Made by a program: the position numbers and the translations under genes
From: Artemisia argyi
Taxonomy: Eukaryota; Streptophyta; Magnoliopsida; Asterales; Asteraceae
NCBI GenBank assembly: GCA_030686995.1
Contig: CM060709.1
Coordinates: forward strand, 18,505,360 to 18,569,359
Direction: 5' to 3'
Length of the DNA stretch: 64,000 nucleotides
Notes under the pieces: model-generated
The model's database searches: none
What the model was told of the DNA's origin: nothing
The model's input: the letters and a program-made list of their open reading frames with translations, nothing else
Part shown: in pieces, positions 11,990-24,467 of the stretch
Layout of the letters: the number at the start of each line of letters is the position of its first letter
How positions within the stretch are numbered: the first letter of the stretch is position 1

Positions 11990-12740
11990 AATATCATCCT
12001 CGTGAAAAGAAAAGTGACAACTTCAAGAATAAATGAAAATGATATATATTTTCAAATGCGGCAAACTTGTAACGGGTGAGGATCCTCTCCCATTACTTGA
12101 CTCAAGTTGGGCATTTGTGAGCCATTCGATTTGATCAAATGGCTCAAATTAAAAAATAATAATAAAATAAAATAAAATAAAATAAAACTTCTTTTGATTT
12201 GAGCCACTAGATCAAATCCAAAGGCTCACACTTCTCCAACTTGAGTCAAGTTGGTTTTCCAACTTCAGACAATCCCCAACAACTTGTAACAAACTCTCGT
12301 GAACATTATATTTATTGAAAAGATGTATTTCAAAATGATGACGTCTTATTTAGCAGAACGATAGGAATTGTTGTGTACATCTTATGCCTTACGTGAAACA
12401 AAAGAAACTCAAGATTCGATCGATTAATACCATTATATGGAGATAGTACAAGGAAAACTAAAAGTAAAGACTAAAATCGATTGTGAAACAACAGAAATGG
12501 GTGTGAGGATCAAAAAGAACCAGATGTGCCTTTATATTTTGGCTAGTAAACATCGAACCACGTCTAATGTAACCATGTTTCATTACGAAGTAAATCAATC
12601 AAGACATGATAAGGGTTGACTATAATTTAGCTTCATCGATGCTTTGTAGAAAGATTGAATAGTTCGAAGTTCGAACATCAAAAGGGTAAATTAGAGGTTT
12701 TATTAGTTCAAGTTATGTCTAAACAAGATAGTTTGTTGAT
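11990..12740 (+). repeat. Flanking duplication, copy 1 (pairs with 41698-42335)
   Basis: About 0.6 kb of non-coding sequence is repeated on the far side of the retrotransposon nest in the same orientation. Shared landmarks are CCTCGTGAAAA, GATGTGCCTTTATATTTTGG, GTTTCATTACGAAGTAAATC and AATCAAGACATGATAAGG. Copy 1 contains an extra MITE at 12074-12280; copy 2 instead has extra sequence near 41850-42050. The open frame at 12437-12619 within it is not conserved in copy 2 and is unlikely to be a gene. Confidence 0.8.
12074..12280. mobile_element. 207 bp Mutator-type MITE with 10 bp TSD
   Basis: The target duplication AACTTGTAAC lies at 12064-12073 and 12281-12290. The paralogous copy near 41763-41775 has the site only once (AACTTGTACC), so the empty site is visible in the window. 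Inner inverted repeats (ACTTGACTCAAGTTGG and CCAACTTGAGTCAAGTTGG; GAGCC and GGCTC blocks) form a foldback around an AAAAT-rich centre near 12150-12190. It contains no coding capacity. Confidence 0.85.
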
Positions 12741-12765
12741 TTTGATGTATACGCGAGGCCTAACC

Positions 12766-14936
12766 TGTTAGACCCGTTTCCCAGGTACTTGGACCCCACC
12801 CTAGATGTATTGGGATAAGGGCCTTACGTGATTGGTTAGTCAACGAATATTGTGTAGTGGTCAGACCCGGTAGTCAAACTATAAGTAATAAGAATGACTG
12901 AATATTATTTGTCACTAATATAAAGGAAAAGAACTTGAGGGACCTAAGTTGACAGAATCCTAAACTGGTACTAGAACCAACTTGTTCTAGTACTAGAACC
13001 AAATTGTTCTAGTACTAGAACCAACTTGTTCTAGTCTGCAGGGACTATTCTTGCCAAAACCTCAAACTAGCACTAGAACCAACTTGTTCTAGTCTGCAGG
13101 GACTATTATTGCCAAAACCTCAAACTAGCACTAGAACCAACTTGTTCTAGTACTAAGGATGAATGGTTAAAGGAACTTAAGGGACTAAAGTTGCTAATTG
13201 GCCAAACCTCCAACTAAGTAGATAAATATTTACTTATCTACAAGTTTCCAGGGAATTCTAGTATTATCCACACCATTCTTGGGTGTGCTTGTATGTACGG
13301 TTTTAGAAGAGAAGAAAAGGAGGGAAGAAGCTAGTTGGGTGGTGAAGCAAATTGGTGAAGGATTGAAGCTCTAGCATTAATAATAGATACCTAGCTATGA
13401 TCCCTTAAAGTAAGTAACCTATCTATTAATGTTAATTGTTGAAATTGAGATTAGGGTTTATGAACCCTAATCAAGGGCAGTGGGTAATTGGTGTTTATAA
13501 GCTCAATTAAGAGTTATAGTAATGATGAGATGATTTTATAATGGGTTAAAGTTAATAAGTTTATGGGTTTGATCATCATATAATCAATATATGATTATAT
13601 GATAGTTAGAGGTGTTAGAGGTAAGTTAATAGTGGTATAAACCATTGTTATGGTTATTTGATTATGTTTTAAGTGTTTATGTTTATGATGATGAAGAATG
13701 ATTATGCCTTAGGATGCTAGTATGGATGATGATGATGATGATGATGATGACGTTGATGATGGTGAGATTGGTTTGATATGCTTAGCTTGGAGCTAAGGTA
13801 AGTAAAATGATGATAGCATATGTTATATGGATTTCTATCATTATGTGTTATGTATGTTTATGTTGAGAAGATGAGCTTGGATTATGCTTATGTGATGCCA
13901 TGGTTATGGCTTATGTGATGAGATGATGCTATAGAATATGTTGATGATATGTGATAGTTGAGACTTGGGTATTTAAGCCATGAAGTAAGTGTTTATGTAT
14001 ATGATGCATTATGTGGATTGAAGTATAATAGTATCTTATAGTCGTTTTACTTACTAAGCCTTTGTGCTTATGGTTTAGTTGTCTAACCATTTTGTAAGAT
14101 TGGCATGTTCTTATGGATGGCTTGGATATGTGGATTAATGTTTTGGTTATACAAGATTTAAGGTAATATGTGTTTAGGAGCTTAGCTAGAATACCGGGCT
14201 CATGTGTAAGTTTGTACCCCCGTTAGTCTTTTATGGGTTGTTAAATGGAATCCGTATGGCAAAGTGTATGTCAAGAGTTGTATGACAATTTGGTAGTCAT
14301 TTGATAAGTCAAAGTATGATTTATGTATTTTTGAGTAAAGTTAAAGGGGCGTTTGGTTTAAGTGTAAACATACCCATTTTGAGTAGTAAACGGGTCAAGT
14401 GTTATTGGAACACGTTTGATATGTTAAATGATTTATTTCTGGAAAGTTTGGTGTAAAACGAAAGTGATATAAGTGGTTTATTGCGAAATTGGTTAAAACG
14501 GGTTATTTGCATAACCCGTCGTAAAGTACCCCTTCGGGGTATCGTAAGATAAATGTTTTTGCTTGAAAATGAGCCCATTCATATACCAAATAAATCTGAA
14601 ATTTTGGTTGAGTTTCGAGTTCGGGAGGTCGGGTTTCCGGCCGGGGATTTTGAAAGTGATTGCGGGACAACAAGCTGTCCAGATTTTCCGAGCAGACTGT
14701 GCAAATTTTTGGCAGTTTTCAAAAATTCATATCTTTTAATTCGTAAGTCGTCACGGGTCGTGCCACCTATCGTTTTGAAGTTGATTGAGTCTGTTTTCAT
14801 GTAAAAATAGGCCCAAGGTCTGATTGTGTACTGATTTTTGTCAGTTTATGAAAGAGTAACTGCAGGTCAGTTTTAGTTCAAGCGTTTCCGCATAAAAAGT
14901 CAAAGTTTTCAAAGTAAGCGGGCACGGGGTGTTACA
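12766..14936 (+). repeat. Left LTR of the outer element (2171 bp)
   Basis: It matches 29554-30104 plus 40129-41637. Two length differences are visible. The near-palindromic unit CTAGAACCAACTTGTTCTAG occurs five times here (12970-13150) and only twice in the right LTR. The GAT microsatellite at 13723-13751 is longer than its partner at 40435-40451. The 83-codon open frame at 14553-14804 is also disturbed in the other LTR and is not a gene. Confidence 0.93.
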
Positions 14937-14939
14937 AAT

Positions 14940-14951
14940 TGGTATCAGAGC
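14940..14951 (+). other. Primer binding site, initiator tRNA-Met type
   Basis: TGGTATCAGAGC begins three bases after the LTR end at 14936. It is complementary to the 3' end of plant initiator tRNA-Met, the commonest plant LTR-retrotransposon primer. It fixes the element's orientation as plus. Confidence 0.93.
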
Positions 14952-16329
14952 TTCGGTTTAAGTGAATTAGGTTTCCACTTAGGGTTTCCTAGTCTTAAAC
15001 CACTCGTAGAAGCTTTGGACGTAAGTGTTAGTCGCGCGGAAAGTAATTGTTAAGTGTGAGACGGATTATGTTTTATGCTAGTTGAACTTATAGATGATAA
15101 GTGATGGATGTATGATATAGTGTTGATGTGTATGAGATGTAAGTTCGTGGAGGACTTGAAATGCTTAAATGATTAGTTAACCGTGGACCTCGGTTGGTGC
15201 CGGTGATTATGATGTGATTATGTGATAGTATGGTAATAGAATGCGAGTATTAATGCTAAATGATATTAGAGATGGGCTATTAAGTGGAGTAAGGTTTTAT
15301 GATGCCTTAGTTATAAGGTAGACTAGTGCTTGTGGCTAGTTAAAATGTTGATGCTTAGACATAGTTTGATTGTTCAATGTGATGTATAAGCCATAGACTA
15401 TATGATTTGATTATGATTATGAATGTTTTAACACTTGTTAGATAAGTGTTAAGTGTTATTGTTTATGTGACGATAAGTCTATGGTAGTAGTTTATTAAAT
15501 GTCTAAGTTTTATGTGATGTGCTTGAGAGCACGATTCACAGAAGTGTATGAGTTGAGATAGATGCATTGGAATGCATGTTTCGTGAGACATGAACGATTA
15601 GATGTAATAATGAGTAGATGCTTAAAGCATAAGTCTTACACGCTTAATTAAAATAAGAAAAGTTAAAGTATACGGTTAATATGTGACGAGATCATGTTAT
15701 ATATAAAACATGATAAGTAAAATGTGTTAGTAAGTAAATGGTTAAGTGTGATGAGTAGAAGTGATGAATGAGACATAGATTGCGCTAGAATTCATAAGTG
15801 ATATGAAGTGCGCTAGAAGAATCGTAAAACATGAGTATAGACATGTTTATATATAGGATAGTATGTGATGAGATTAATATAAATGTTATAGAATAAGCCT
15901 ATGTAAGGCTTATATGAGTAAAGTTGAGTAGACTAAATGAAGTGATAGTATGAGTTGTGAACATGGTCAACAAGGGTTGACGGATAATAGTAAAAGTGTG
16001 TGGTAAGGACACATAGAGAATGTGTAAACTGTAAACGGACAAGCATCATATAAAACTTGTCTAAAATAGAGATGCCACGTAGTGAATGTATGAGTCAACT
16101 TGGGGTTGACGGATAAATGATAAGTAGCATTGTGAGAATGCAAACATAATTTAACAAGTGTTATATAGCAACTTGTCTAGATGAATGTAAACGTGGTAGC
16201 GAATGTTGAAATTGCTCAAGGCAATGAGAAGTGTTAAAGTGATAGCGTGTACTTAATGATAAAAGTACATGAAAGATAAAGTGAGTAAAGATGATAATTT
16301 AGATATAGCTTGGATCCAATTCTCTAGTT

Positions 16330-16735
16330 TTGGTATCCTTCGGGATAGCCCAGCTTGCCTTTATGGCATGTGTTTTTGGCATCCTTCGAGATGGCCTAGC
16401 TTGCCTTTCATGGCATGGTTGTTAGCTTGCCTTCGTGGCATGTGTTTTGGCATCCTTTGAGATGGCCTAGCTTGCCTTCATGGCATGGTTGTTAGCTTGC
16501 CTTTCATGGCATGGTTGTTAGCTTGCCTTCGCCGGCATGGTTTGCCTATATTCTTGGCATGTATGAAAGTATCCTTTGGGATAGCTTAGCTTGCCTTTCA
16601 TGGCATGGTTGTACAGCTTGCCTTATGGCATGGATGATAGTTATGGCATCCTTCGGGGTGGCCCAGCTTGCCGCAAGGGCATGTATATTATGGTATTCTT
16701 CGGGATAGCGAGCTTGTCTTTATGACATGGATGAA
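16330..16735 (+). repeat. Minisatellite around TAGCTTGCCTTTCATGGCAT
   Basis: Two interleaved motifs alternate, GGCATCCTTCGGGATGGCC-like and AGCTTGCCTTTCATGGCATG-like, in about ten irregular units. The inverted core TGCCTTNATGGCA gives each unit a short hairpin. It lies in the internal region of the outer element. The open frames 16269-16460 and 16511-16708 merely translate it. Confidence 0.85.
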
Positions 16736-17057
16736 TAGTTAGTGAGAATGGATCCAAGGCTAGAAAAGAAGGAAAGTAAAGTAAGTATAATTGTTGTGTT
16801 GGAAGTACATGAGTAGGAGGATTTATAATCTCCTTATTTAAATGGATTGGGACGCCTCTTCATTTAAATAAAGAAATTGTAAATCACCGAACCATAAGTT
16901 TATAATTCCTTAATTGCATAGATTGGGACGCCTTTTTATGTAAGTAAAGAGTTATAAATGAGTGGGCTTATGTGTAGCCGATATGACATGAATACGGTAG
17001 AGATATGAGAAAGTCAAAACTAAAACAAGTTAGACGTTACAAGAAAAGATTAGATAT

Positions 17058-20000
17058 TGATTGAGTCTAAACGGTCAACCTAATTGACCAGGTAAATGGT
17101 CAACTAAGTCAAACAGCCTAGAGTCAATCTCCGTGGAAGTATAGGGGTTTCCCCGGGTCGTTATGTCCTGACGAGGTGTGATGGTATAGAAAACGGGTTT
17201 GTGATCGGGTGAATTTGGACAGAAAGGTAAGGAATTTGGTTTGTATGATTACACTAAGATATGAGGAATGAAAATAACTTAGAAACACTATATAAACAAT
17301 TACTGATGATCAGATACACTAAAAACGTAAGCTAAGTCTAAAAACGTGTTCGTATGATTTAATTCTACGTAGACGTATGAAATAAAACGCGAGTTTTGTA
17401 AAATAAAATACCTACGTATATAAAAATTACATTTTTACAATCCTAATGACAAAATAAAATTTTTAGAAAAAGAAAATTAATTTTTACACTATTTAATTAA
17501 TTATTATTAATTAATTGCTATTTTCTAATTACTTATTAATTATTTAAATTACACTAAATTATAACTAATTATGAGATTACACTAAAAATGTGAAAATTAA
17601 ATTTGGAAAAATCTAAAATATTATAAAACTAATTTTAAAATTAAAATTATATTTTTCTAACTTTTTATCTAATTATTTTTAATTAATTACTATTTATTAA
17701 TTACTTAAAACTAAATTAAATTAAGAAAAATAGAAAATGAACAGTGAAAATTATGAAAAATTTCTTAAAATTATTTTGTGATATATAAAACCTAGAAAAA
17801 ATATAAAAAAGTACTGTTGTTAAATAAAAATTAATAAACCTATTTAATTAACTAATATTACTTAATTATTATTAAACTAATACTAATTATAATAAATACT
17901 AAATGAAAAGATAAAAATCTGGAAAAATTCCTAAAAATACTTCAATATAAAATAAATCTAAGAAAAATATGAAAATGTTAATTTGCTTAATAATAAGCTG
18001 AAAGAAAAATAAAAAGAATAAATTCTATTAAATAGAAGCTATCACTAAAATTAAATTTGGTTTTTTTTCTTGTTTTTATTTTACAAAACTAATTAAATAC
18101 TGATTATAGGAATCTTTTACAAAGGAACTACTTTTGGAACTTGAAAATAAGCTATGTGCACTCAAATAAGCTTATTAGTGAGTTATTGGCTTATTAAAGG
18201 GACATTTAAGCTCAAATAAGCTGTACAGAGGAAAACAAAATTGAAATAAGATAAAACTTAGTTAAATGTACTTAAGTGAAACTAAAATGACAAGAGAAAG
18301 GGCTAAATAAGCCAATAAGACCAAAATAAGCAAATCCTACACCCTACAAAAATGAGCAGGTCTGCAGGCTTGTTTGTGGGTCACATGAGCTTATCAAATA
18401 AGCTCAAAAAGCCAAAATAAGCATGGAGGTAATGAGTAGGACCACTGAGCTTCTTAAAGAACCAAATAACTCAAGGTGGGACCCACTGAGGAGCTCACAA
18501 TGAGCTTGTTAAACTGAGCTTAAAATCTGGTACAAGGGAGCTCAATGAGCAACTGGGTCACTTTGAAAGAGCTTCTCAATAAGCAAATAAGTTCCAATTC
18601 CAAATTTTCTTCTTGATACAGATTCACAAGCAACCAAATAACTCAAATCAACAAGATTAAACTAATTCCACCCCACATCAAACCCTGTGCACTGTCTTAA
18701 AAATTGTCCCATTTTACAGTTAAACCCTTTGTTGACTTTTTGATTTGCTTTTAAACTTTGACTACAACCAATTTTAACAACCTTAATCTAACCCTAGGTG
18801 TTGTTTTAGCTTGTTTAACCACGTAAAACAGAAACTCAAACACAGTCCACAAGGATTCACCTAGCACAGATGAACAGTTGCATGTAACAAAAGCACAAAG
18901 TGATTAGTATGCTATATTTGGCTATTAGCTAAAACCTACTGAATTTTATGACTTAGTTAACTATTATAGACCTAAGGTAAGCTAATGGTTCCAAATACTC
19001 ATCAGAATAACAACAAGATCTCAGCAATATCACTTTACCCAAACAGTCCCTAGATAGTGAATTTAAGCTACTCAAAAGCTGAAACAAGCTGAGTACACAG
19101 GCTGCAAACCTAAAAACTATATTAACCACCTAACAAGGAATACATGAACCAATCTTGATCTTGCACTAAGCTTATTGAGAGCTGCTGGTGTGTGAGCTTA
19201 TTGGGACAGGTCAATGGTGTGCAGGGCTGACATGGGGGATTTTGCATTCCTCATTAAACAACCAAATAAGCTAAAACAAACTGATACTAGGGGATGAACA
19301 AGCTAGGTATCTAAGGGAACTTAAATAAGCTAAAAGGGAACAACAATAAGCAGATTAAATAAGCTAAAAGAAACATTAGTAAGCAAATCCAAATCCTATG
19401 AACTAAACAGGCCACAATGGCTGCAACTGCAGGCCTAGCTAGGGCCCACTAAATAAGCTCTGAAACCCCAAATAAGCTTCAATCCTACAAGCTAGCTTAA
19501 AGGGCTTCTTAAAAAGCTACAAAGCTAAGGGTAAGCTTAACTGGTGAGGTAACTAGGGGCTTAGTGAAACTGAGCTTATGGGACACACAACCTGGTACTG
19601 GGGACTGCCGGTCCAAGGGGCTGTTTTGAGCTTAATAATAAGCTGTAAGAAAAAAATTGCAAAAATAAGAAAAATATATAATAAATTAAACAAGCTACCA
19701 GGGAGTACCTAGGAACAAAAATTATGCAATTTGGACCACTAATGAGTGCTAAAATCAGAATTTAAAAAAGCTAGGTGGACAGAGGGGTGTACTGATGCAG
19801 TTTGGGGAATGGGCAACTCAAACCAAGGTGCAATCTTCTAACTGGTGTGCAGACAACCAAGTAACAAATAATAAACCTTGTTAAAGCTAATTCTAACACT
19901 CAATGTGACCTTAAGCTATAATATCAGATTATGACAGATTCAATAGTAATGAGATTACCAAATCACCAAATCTGCTATGTGAATTTATTGTCTATTTAAT

Positions 20001-21569
20001 GCTACCACAAACTTATCTAAAACAACTTACCGAATCAAATTAAAGCAGTGTCAATTGAGCAAAATGACCAAAGACAAAAGTTTTACCTAGAACACATACT
20101 ATCCCTAAACACTCCTTACACTAAACTGATTTGTACATTTTTGATGTTTTAAACTGATTTAAAGTTACCCAGAGTGGAATAGCTACACATGAGAGGTACA
20201 AATAAGCAGCAGTAACAACCAAGCAGAAGCAGTTTGCATAAGCACTAAATAAGCTAAAACAGAAATTTTGAAAAACAATGGTATTTTAAAACTGAGTTTT
20301 TGATTAACTGGAAAGTAGGTTACAACACTGAATTGAAAACTAAATTCACTAAAACATAAGACTGATTAATTCTACTCTTAAAAACTACATTACATCATTA
20401 ATTAACTAAAAGAAATCTACTGCTAACTAACTATTTCTTCATGGCTTCTTTCTTCATTATATAGCCTTCAAAATGTTTCTTGGATACCTCCCAAATTGGT
20501 TCTGAATCATTGGATGAGTGCAAAAGATCCTAGCCCTTTATTTAATTATTGGTGGGAAAATGGTTCTTACAAGTTGGGGTCTGATTACTTGTGCCAGGGG
20601 GGATATACTGGACTGAGGTGTTTGGAGGGGGGTGAGTTGAGTGGGGGTTGAGTGGTATAAGATAGAAGTGATGATGGAGATGGTCAGGGTATGCAGGAGG
20701 TTGCAGGGTTCACGTGTGAGGAAGGAGGGAAAGGGTTTGACCCTGGTTTGACCTAGGGTAAATAATACGGGGTAGTTTGTTTGACTGTGGTTTGACCACA
20801 GGTAATTGGGTGGGTTTTTTTGGGCTTTGGGAAATGGTTGGTCTTGTGGAGATATAAGGGTTATGTTGGGTTGGCAATATAATTGGTGATGTTGGGTTAA
20901 TTTAGTGAAAAGGTGTTTGTAGCTTTAATAAGCCCAAGGACCAAATATGTTAAAACTGAAAATCAAGGGGCTAAAAATGCAAATTTCCCCAAAGTACTCA
21001 TAAGATCCAATCTAGCCAAACTCCAATAATCCAAAAGCCATAAAAGTTAATTTTCCATTTTTTAACATCCGGGGACCAATTTTGTCATTTTTAGAAAGTC
21101 CAGGGACTAATCCTGCATTTTCATCAAAATTTTCATCAAAAGGTTATTTGTGATAACCTTTGAGTTTCCAAAGACTAAAAATGGTTTTTCTTCCAAAAAT
21201 TTCCAACCTGGGACCAATTCTGCCAAATTATGAAGTTCAGGGACCAATTTTGTAAATTTCTCAAAACTTTTAGAATTTTTCACCAAAGGACTAAATATGA
21301 CAACTTATGATTTCAAAAGGACCTTTGGTGACTTTTCTTTTAAAATAAGTGCTCAGGGACTATTTTTTCCAATTTATGAAACTTGAGGGACTGAAACTGC
21401 CAATTATGCAAACTTTGTTCGTTTTTCATTTGTTTTTAAACATTTTGCATCTAAAACATATAAAACACAGTTTTGGAATAATTTCTGTATTTTGATGCAT
21501 TTCTGAGTGTTTTTGGATGTTTTGGCAGTTCAGATATGATAAAAATGATGAGTATTTACACACTCATCA
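17058..21569 (-). repeat. 3' LTR of nested element 1 (4512 bp)
   Basis: A direct repeat of 24468-28971. In plus orientation it starts TGATTGAGTC and ends CACACTCATCA. The first 17 bases differ from the other LTR at five positions, more than the rest. It contains an AT-rich block (17400-17960), many AATAAGC motifs through the middle, and a run of GGGACCAATTTTG-type motifs near 21060-21260. I see no gene in it. Confidence 0.93.
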
Positions 21570-21570
21570 A

Positions 21571-21581
21571 TCCCCTACACT
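21571..21581 (-). other. Polypurine tract of nested element 1
   Basis: On the minus strand GTGTAGGGGAT lies one base before the 3' LTR start TGATGAGTG. It is a short, G-rich tract in the right position. Confidence 0.7.
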
Positions 21582-21636
21582 AAACTATTGCTAGTCGCTA
21601 GCAATCTTTTGAGAAAAACTTAATGGATTTGAAACT

Positions 21637-22010
21637 CTTTACCAAAAGCCATTACTTCTGGAGTAGCCAAATGTATCAGTTCAAGTAAGAACTATGGTCC
21701 ACTTGATAACCATGTGATTTTGAGCAAACCACCAGCTGTCAACGGATTTGATTTGTCTTTACCAAAAGCCGTTTGCTTCTGGACTAGCCAACTCTTGATA
21801 GAATAGTCAACATCTTGGTGAGCTGATTACCAATTATGGTTTTTCCACGGCCTTTACCACAAGCCATAATCTTGCGGGCTAGCCAACTCATTCACTTTTT
21901 AGGATATGGCGAGTTAATTTACCATACAATTTTGTGCAAATTGCAAGCCATCAACGGATTTGAGATATCTTTACCAAGAGTCGTTTGCTCCTGGATTAGC
22001 CAATCCTTTT
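21637..22010 (-). repeat. Four ~110 bp tandem repeats next to the polypurine tract
   Basis: Diverged units on the plus strand share CTTTACCAAAAGCC, then 10-12 variable bases, then TAGCCAA; they start near 21638, 21757, 21851 and 21968. They lie between the 3' LTR and the ORF and show no coding potential. A homopolymer C tract (22147-22162) followed by (AC)n lies just beyond. Confidence 0.8.
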
Positions 22011-22676
22011 GTCGTTTAGACATGGCGGACTGATAACCAAAAAAAAATTTTGAACTCAAGTGAAAATTTTTTTTTTTTTAATTTTTGAGATTTTGGCTAA
22101 AAACGGGGGTACTAGATAGTAAAATGTGATAAAATTCGCTAGAATACCCCCCCCCCCCCCCCACACACACTTAGAATGAATATTGTCCTCAATATTCAAA
22201 GTCCCTACTATTATGCCGACTCTTTCAACGTAAAAGGGCAACATTACAATCTAAATGTGGAAAACACCATTTTGTATTTTCACTTTATAAGTAACCATAG
22301 TGGGGGTAACTCCCCCACACTTAGGGTGAAAACCCCGTATACATGCTACTGTTTTTGTTTACCGAGTCGCTAGCTTGACTCGACCCCGAATTCATTTGTT
22401 CTTGGGGAAGCATGATGTGGAAGAAGTAATCTCCATCGGACTTTCATTCAAGATGTTTGGACAAACATTTGAAGCACGTGAAAGTTCCACACCGATGAGA
22501 TATAATCCCGGCTCAAGATAATGGTAAATGAAAATGCCGGGATCAAAGATGGTATCCTCATTCCCGAAGGAGTGAAGAACAAGAGAAGTCACCATGTAGG
22601 TGAAGAAAAGGAAGAAAACCATGATGAAAATCATGATAAGATTTTCTTCCTCGAGGGCAGGCTCATTAGCCTGAAT

Positions 22677-24101
22677 TTAGATTTCAAGGGTTATGCTCAA
22701 AAACATCCCGGGAGGGAGGGTGGGAATTTGTAAATTCTCATGATTGAGAGTATCTCCCCCCGGGCTATCATACTCCTGAGGAGCAATGATATGATGAGTG
22801 AGTTCACCGGAGAACTCCTCATAAAGAGAATCTTTCACAAGATGTAAATCTGTGAACTCCTGTTCCATTGTGGACTCATCACAATCCTCATTCTGAATAT
22901 CAAAGAGAGGATTATCAGAAATCAAAGTGAATTCAGAGTCGAATTCAAATAGAGGATTGGTGAGAGTAGTATTGAATGATTCGGGAACAAAGTGATTATC
23001 ATTCTCTATTGGACTGCTGGGATAAGAACTGAGTGACAGATCATGATTTAAGAGATTTTCAATTTCGGCTTCGGAGTTAAGGAGACCATCATCACTTCCT
23101 GTTGGAAGTGAATTGATATTGGTGATCTCCTCAAGAAGATGATCAGCATCAGATTGTGGAATTGGTGCCTCAACATACTCGATGTCTCCATAAGATGCAC
23201 AATCTTCGGTACAATCGGAGAAAATCTCAAATTGATCTTTTGGACACTCAAGAGGGGAAGGTAAATCACACATATGATCAAGAATTCCCTGTGACTCTCT
23301 TGGGATTGGGACAAGGTTCTCAACACTAGACTTTATGAATTCGTCCAATTCCCTTTCAGGAACAGTGTCAAGATGCTCGTCCCCCATGCTCAAAGAGTGA
23401 GTGGGAACCTCGGGTGTGATAACAGCAGACTCAGGGAATTGAGAAGGACTAGCAGTCATGGATTCGACAAGTTCCATTATTTCTACTGCTAGTGATTCAG
23501 TCATATTCTTTTCTCCCTGTATTTCTACTGAAACAGTTTCAACTGAAGCTGAACCAAAAGGTTTCTCAGATACCTTTGGGATTGGAACAAGGTCATTTAT
23601 TTCCTCGAGAGGATTGACTTTGATTTCCTTGTCCCCTATTATCAAGATATCTGAAGTTTCCTTAGGCTTTTCCTCTTCAAATGGTTCATCCTCATCACTT
23701 TCATCCTCAAGATAAAATGAGTTAACAGGAGGTTTTTGTTTCCTAAGAATCAGATCCTTAAGACAGTTTATACTATCTTGAATGGTCTTGTTGACTTGAC
23801 TTTGATTCATAATCATTTTAGTAATCAATTCAGCTCTAGCTAACTCGTCCTGAGGCGGTGGTTGAGGGTTTGTGTATTGTGAGGGCTGGTTAAAACCAAA
23901 TTCATGATTGTTACAAGGAACCTGTTCATAGACAAACTGATTCCAAATTTGACAATCAGAGTTGTAGTGAGAGCCTCCACAATACTCACAACAGTAAAAC
24001 TGCTGGGTCTCATGGTGTGGAAGCTGATGGAATGAATTAGTCGTGTCATGGTAGGAATAGGGATTCTGGTTATAGACATACCCGTTTCCTGACTCTACCA
24101 T
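22677..24101 (-). CDS. Retroelement Gag-like protein with a zinc knuckle (474 codons)
   Basis: This is the only long open frame of nested element 1. Near residues 37-51 it has CEYCGGSHYNSDC, a CX2CX3HX4C knuckle, in a Q-, N- and Y-rich context. The frame is open upstream of the chosen ATG to a TGA; those codons contain further cysteines (WCGSPYNGGNCPSCG), so translation may start elsewhere or the N-terminus may be lost. After a short helical stretch (about 85-120) the protein becomes acidic (EDESDEDEPFEEE near 133-145) and low in complexity to the end. There is no capsid-type Gag domain and no protease or reverse transcriptase motif. I recall similar cysteine-rich sequences as abundant retroelement proteins in Asteraceae. 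A role in RNA or nucleic-acid binding is inferred from the knuckle alone. Confidence 0.7.
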   Translation of the reverse strand: MVESGNGYVYNQNPYSYHDTTNSFHQLPHHETQQFYCCEYCGGSHYNSDCQIWNQFVYEQVPCNNHEFGFNQPSQYTNPQPPPQDELARAELITKMIMNQSQVNKTIQDSINCLKDLILRKQKPPVNSFYLEDESDEDEPFEEEKPKETSDILIIGDKEIKVNPLEEINDLVPIPKVSEKPFGSASVETVSVEIQGEKNMTESLAVEIMELVESMTASPSQFPESAVITPEVPTHSLSMGDEHLDTVPERELDEFIKSSVENLVPIPRESQGILDHMCDLPSPLECPKDQFEIFSDCTEDCASYGDIEYVEAPIPQSDADHLLEEITNINSLPTGSDDGLLNSEAEIENLLNHDLSLSSYPSSPIENDNHFVPESFNTTLTNPLFEFDSEFTLISDNPLFDIQNEDCDESTMEQEFTDLHLVKDSLYEEFSGELTHHIIAPQEYDSPGGDTLNHENLQIPTLPPGMFLSITLEI

Positions 24102-24444
24102 GCCACAACTAGGGCAATTACCACCATTATAAGGACTACCACACCATCAACGAAGAAGGTGAGGATGAGACATAGAAAGAATCAAAGGGTTTTGGAGGGT
24201 AAGAAATGGAGAATCAAAAAGGTAGAAGGGTAAGGATGGATATTTTTGGGATTTTTGATAAACATTTTATAAGAAAGAAAATCTTTTTGTGTTTTTTGTG
24301 TTCGTTGAAAACTGATTTTAAAATGTTTTCGGGAACAGTTTTATTTTTATAATAAGAAAATATGAACAAGGGATGGTAAAAATACAATGAGTGTATATCC
24401 AGATTCACTAATCTGTAAAACCGTTTTAGAATACGCGCACAACC

Positions 24445-24462
24445 TCCCCGGCAACGGCGCCA
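24445..24462 (-). other. Primer binding site, tRNA-Asp type (element 1)
   Basis: The minus strand reads TGGCGCCGTTGCCGGGGA, an 18-base complement to the 3' end of plant tRNA-Asp(GTC). It lies five bases inside the 5' LTR edge at 24468. Confidence 0.9.
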
Positions 24463-24467
24463 AAATT

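Noticed and set aside
14553..14804. 83-codon frame in the outer LTR
   Set aside because: It overlaps a shadow frame on the other strand and is altered in the right LTR; LTRs seldom code.
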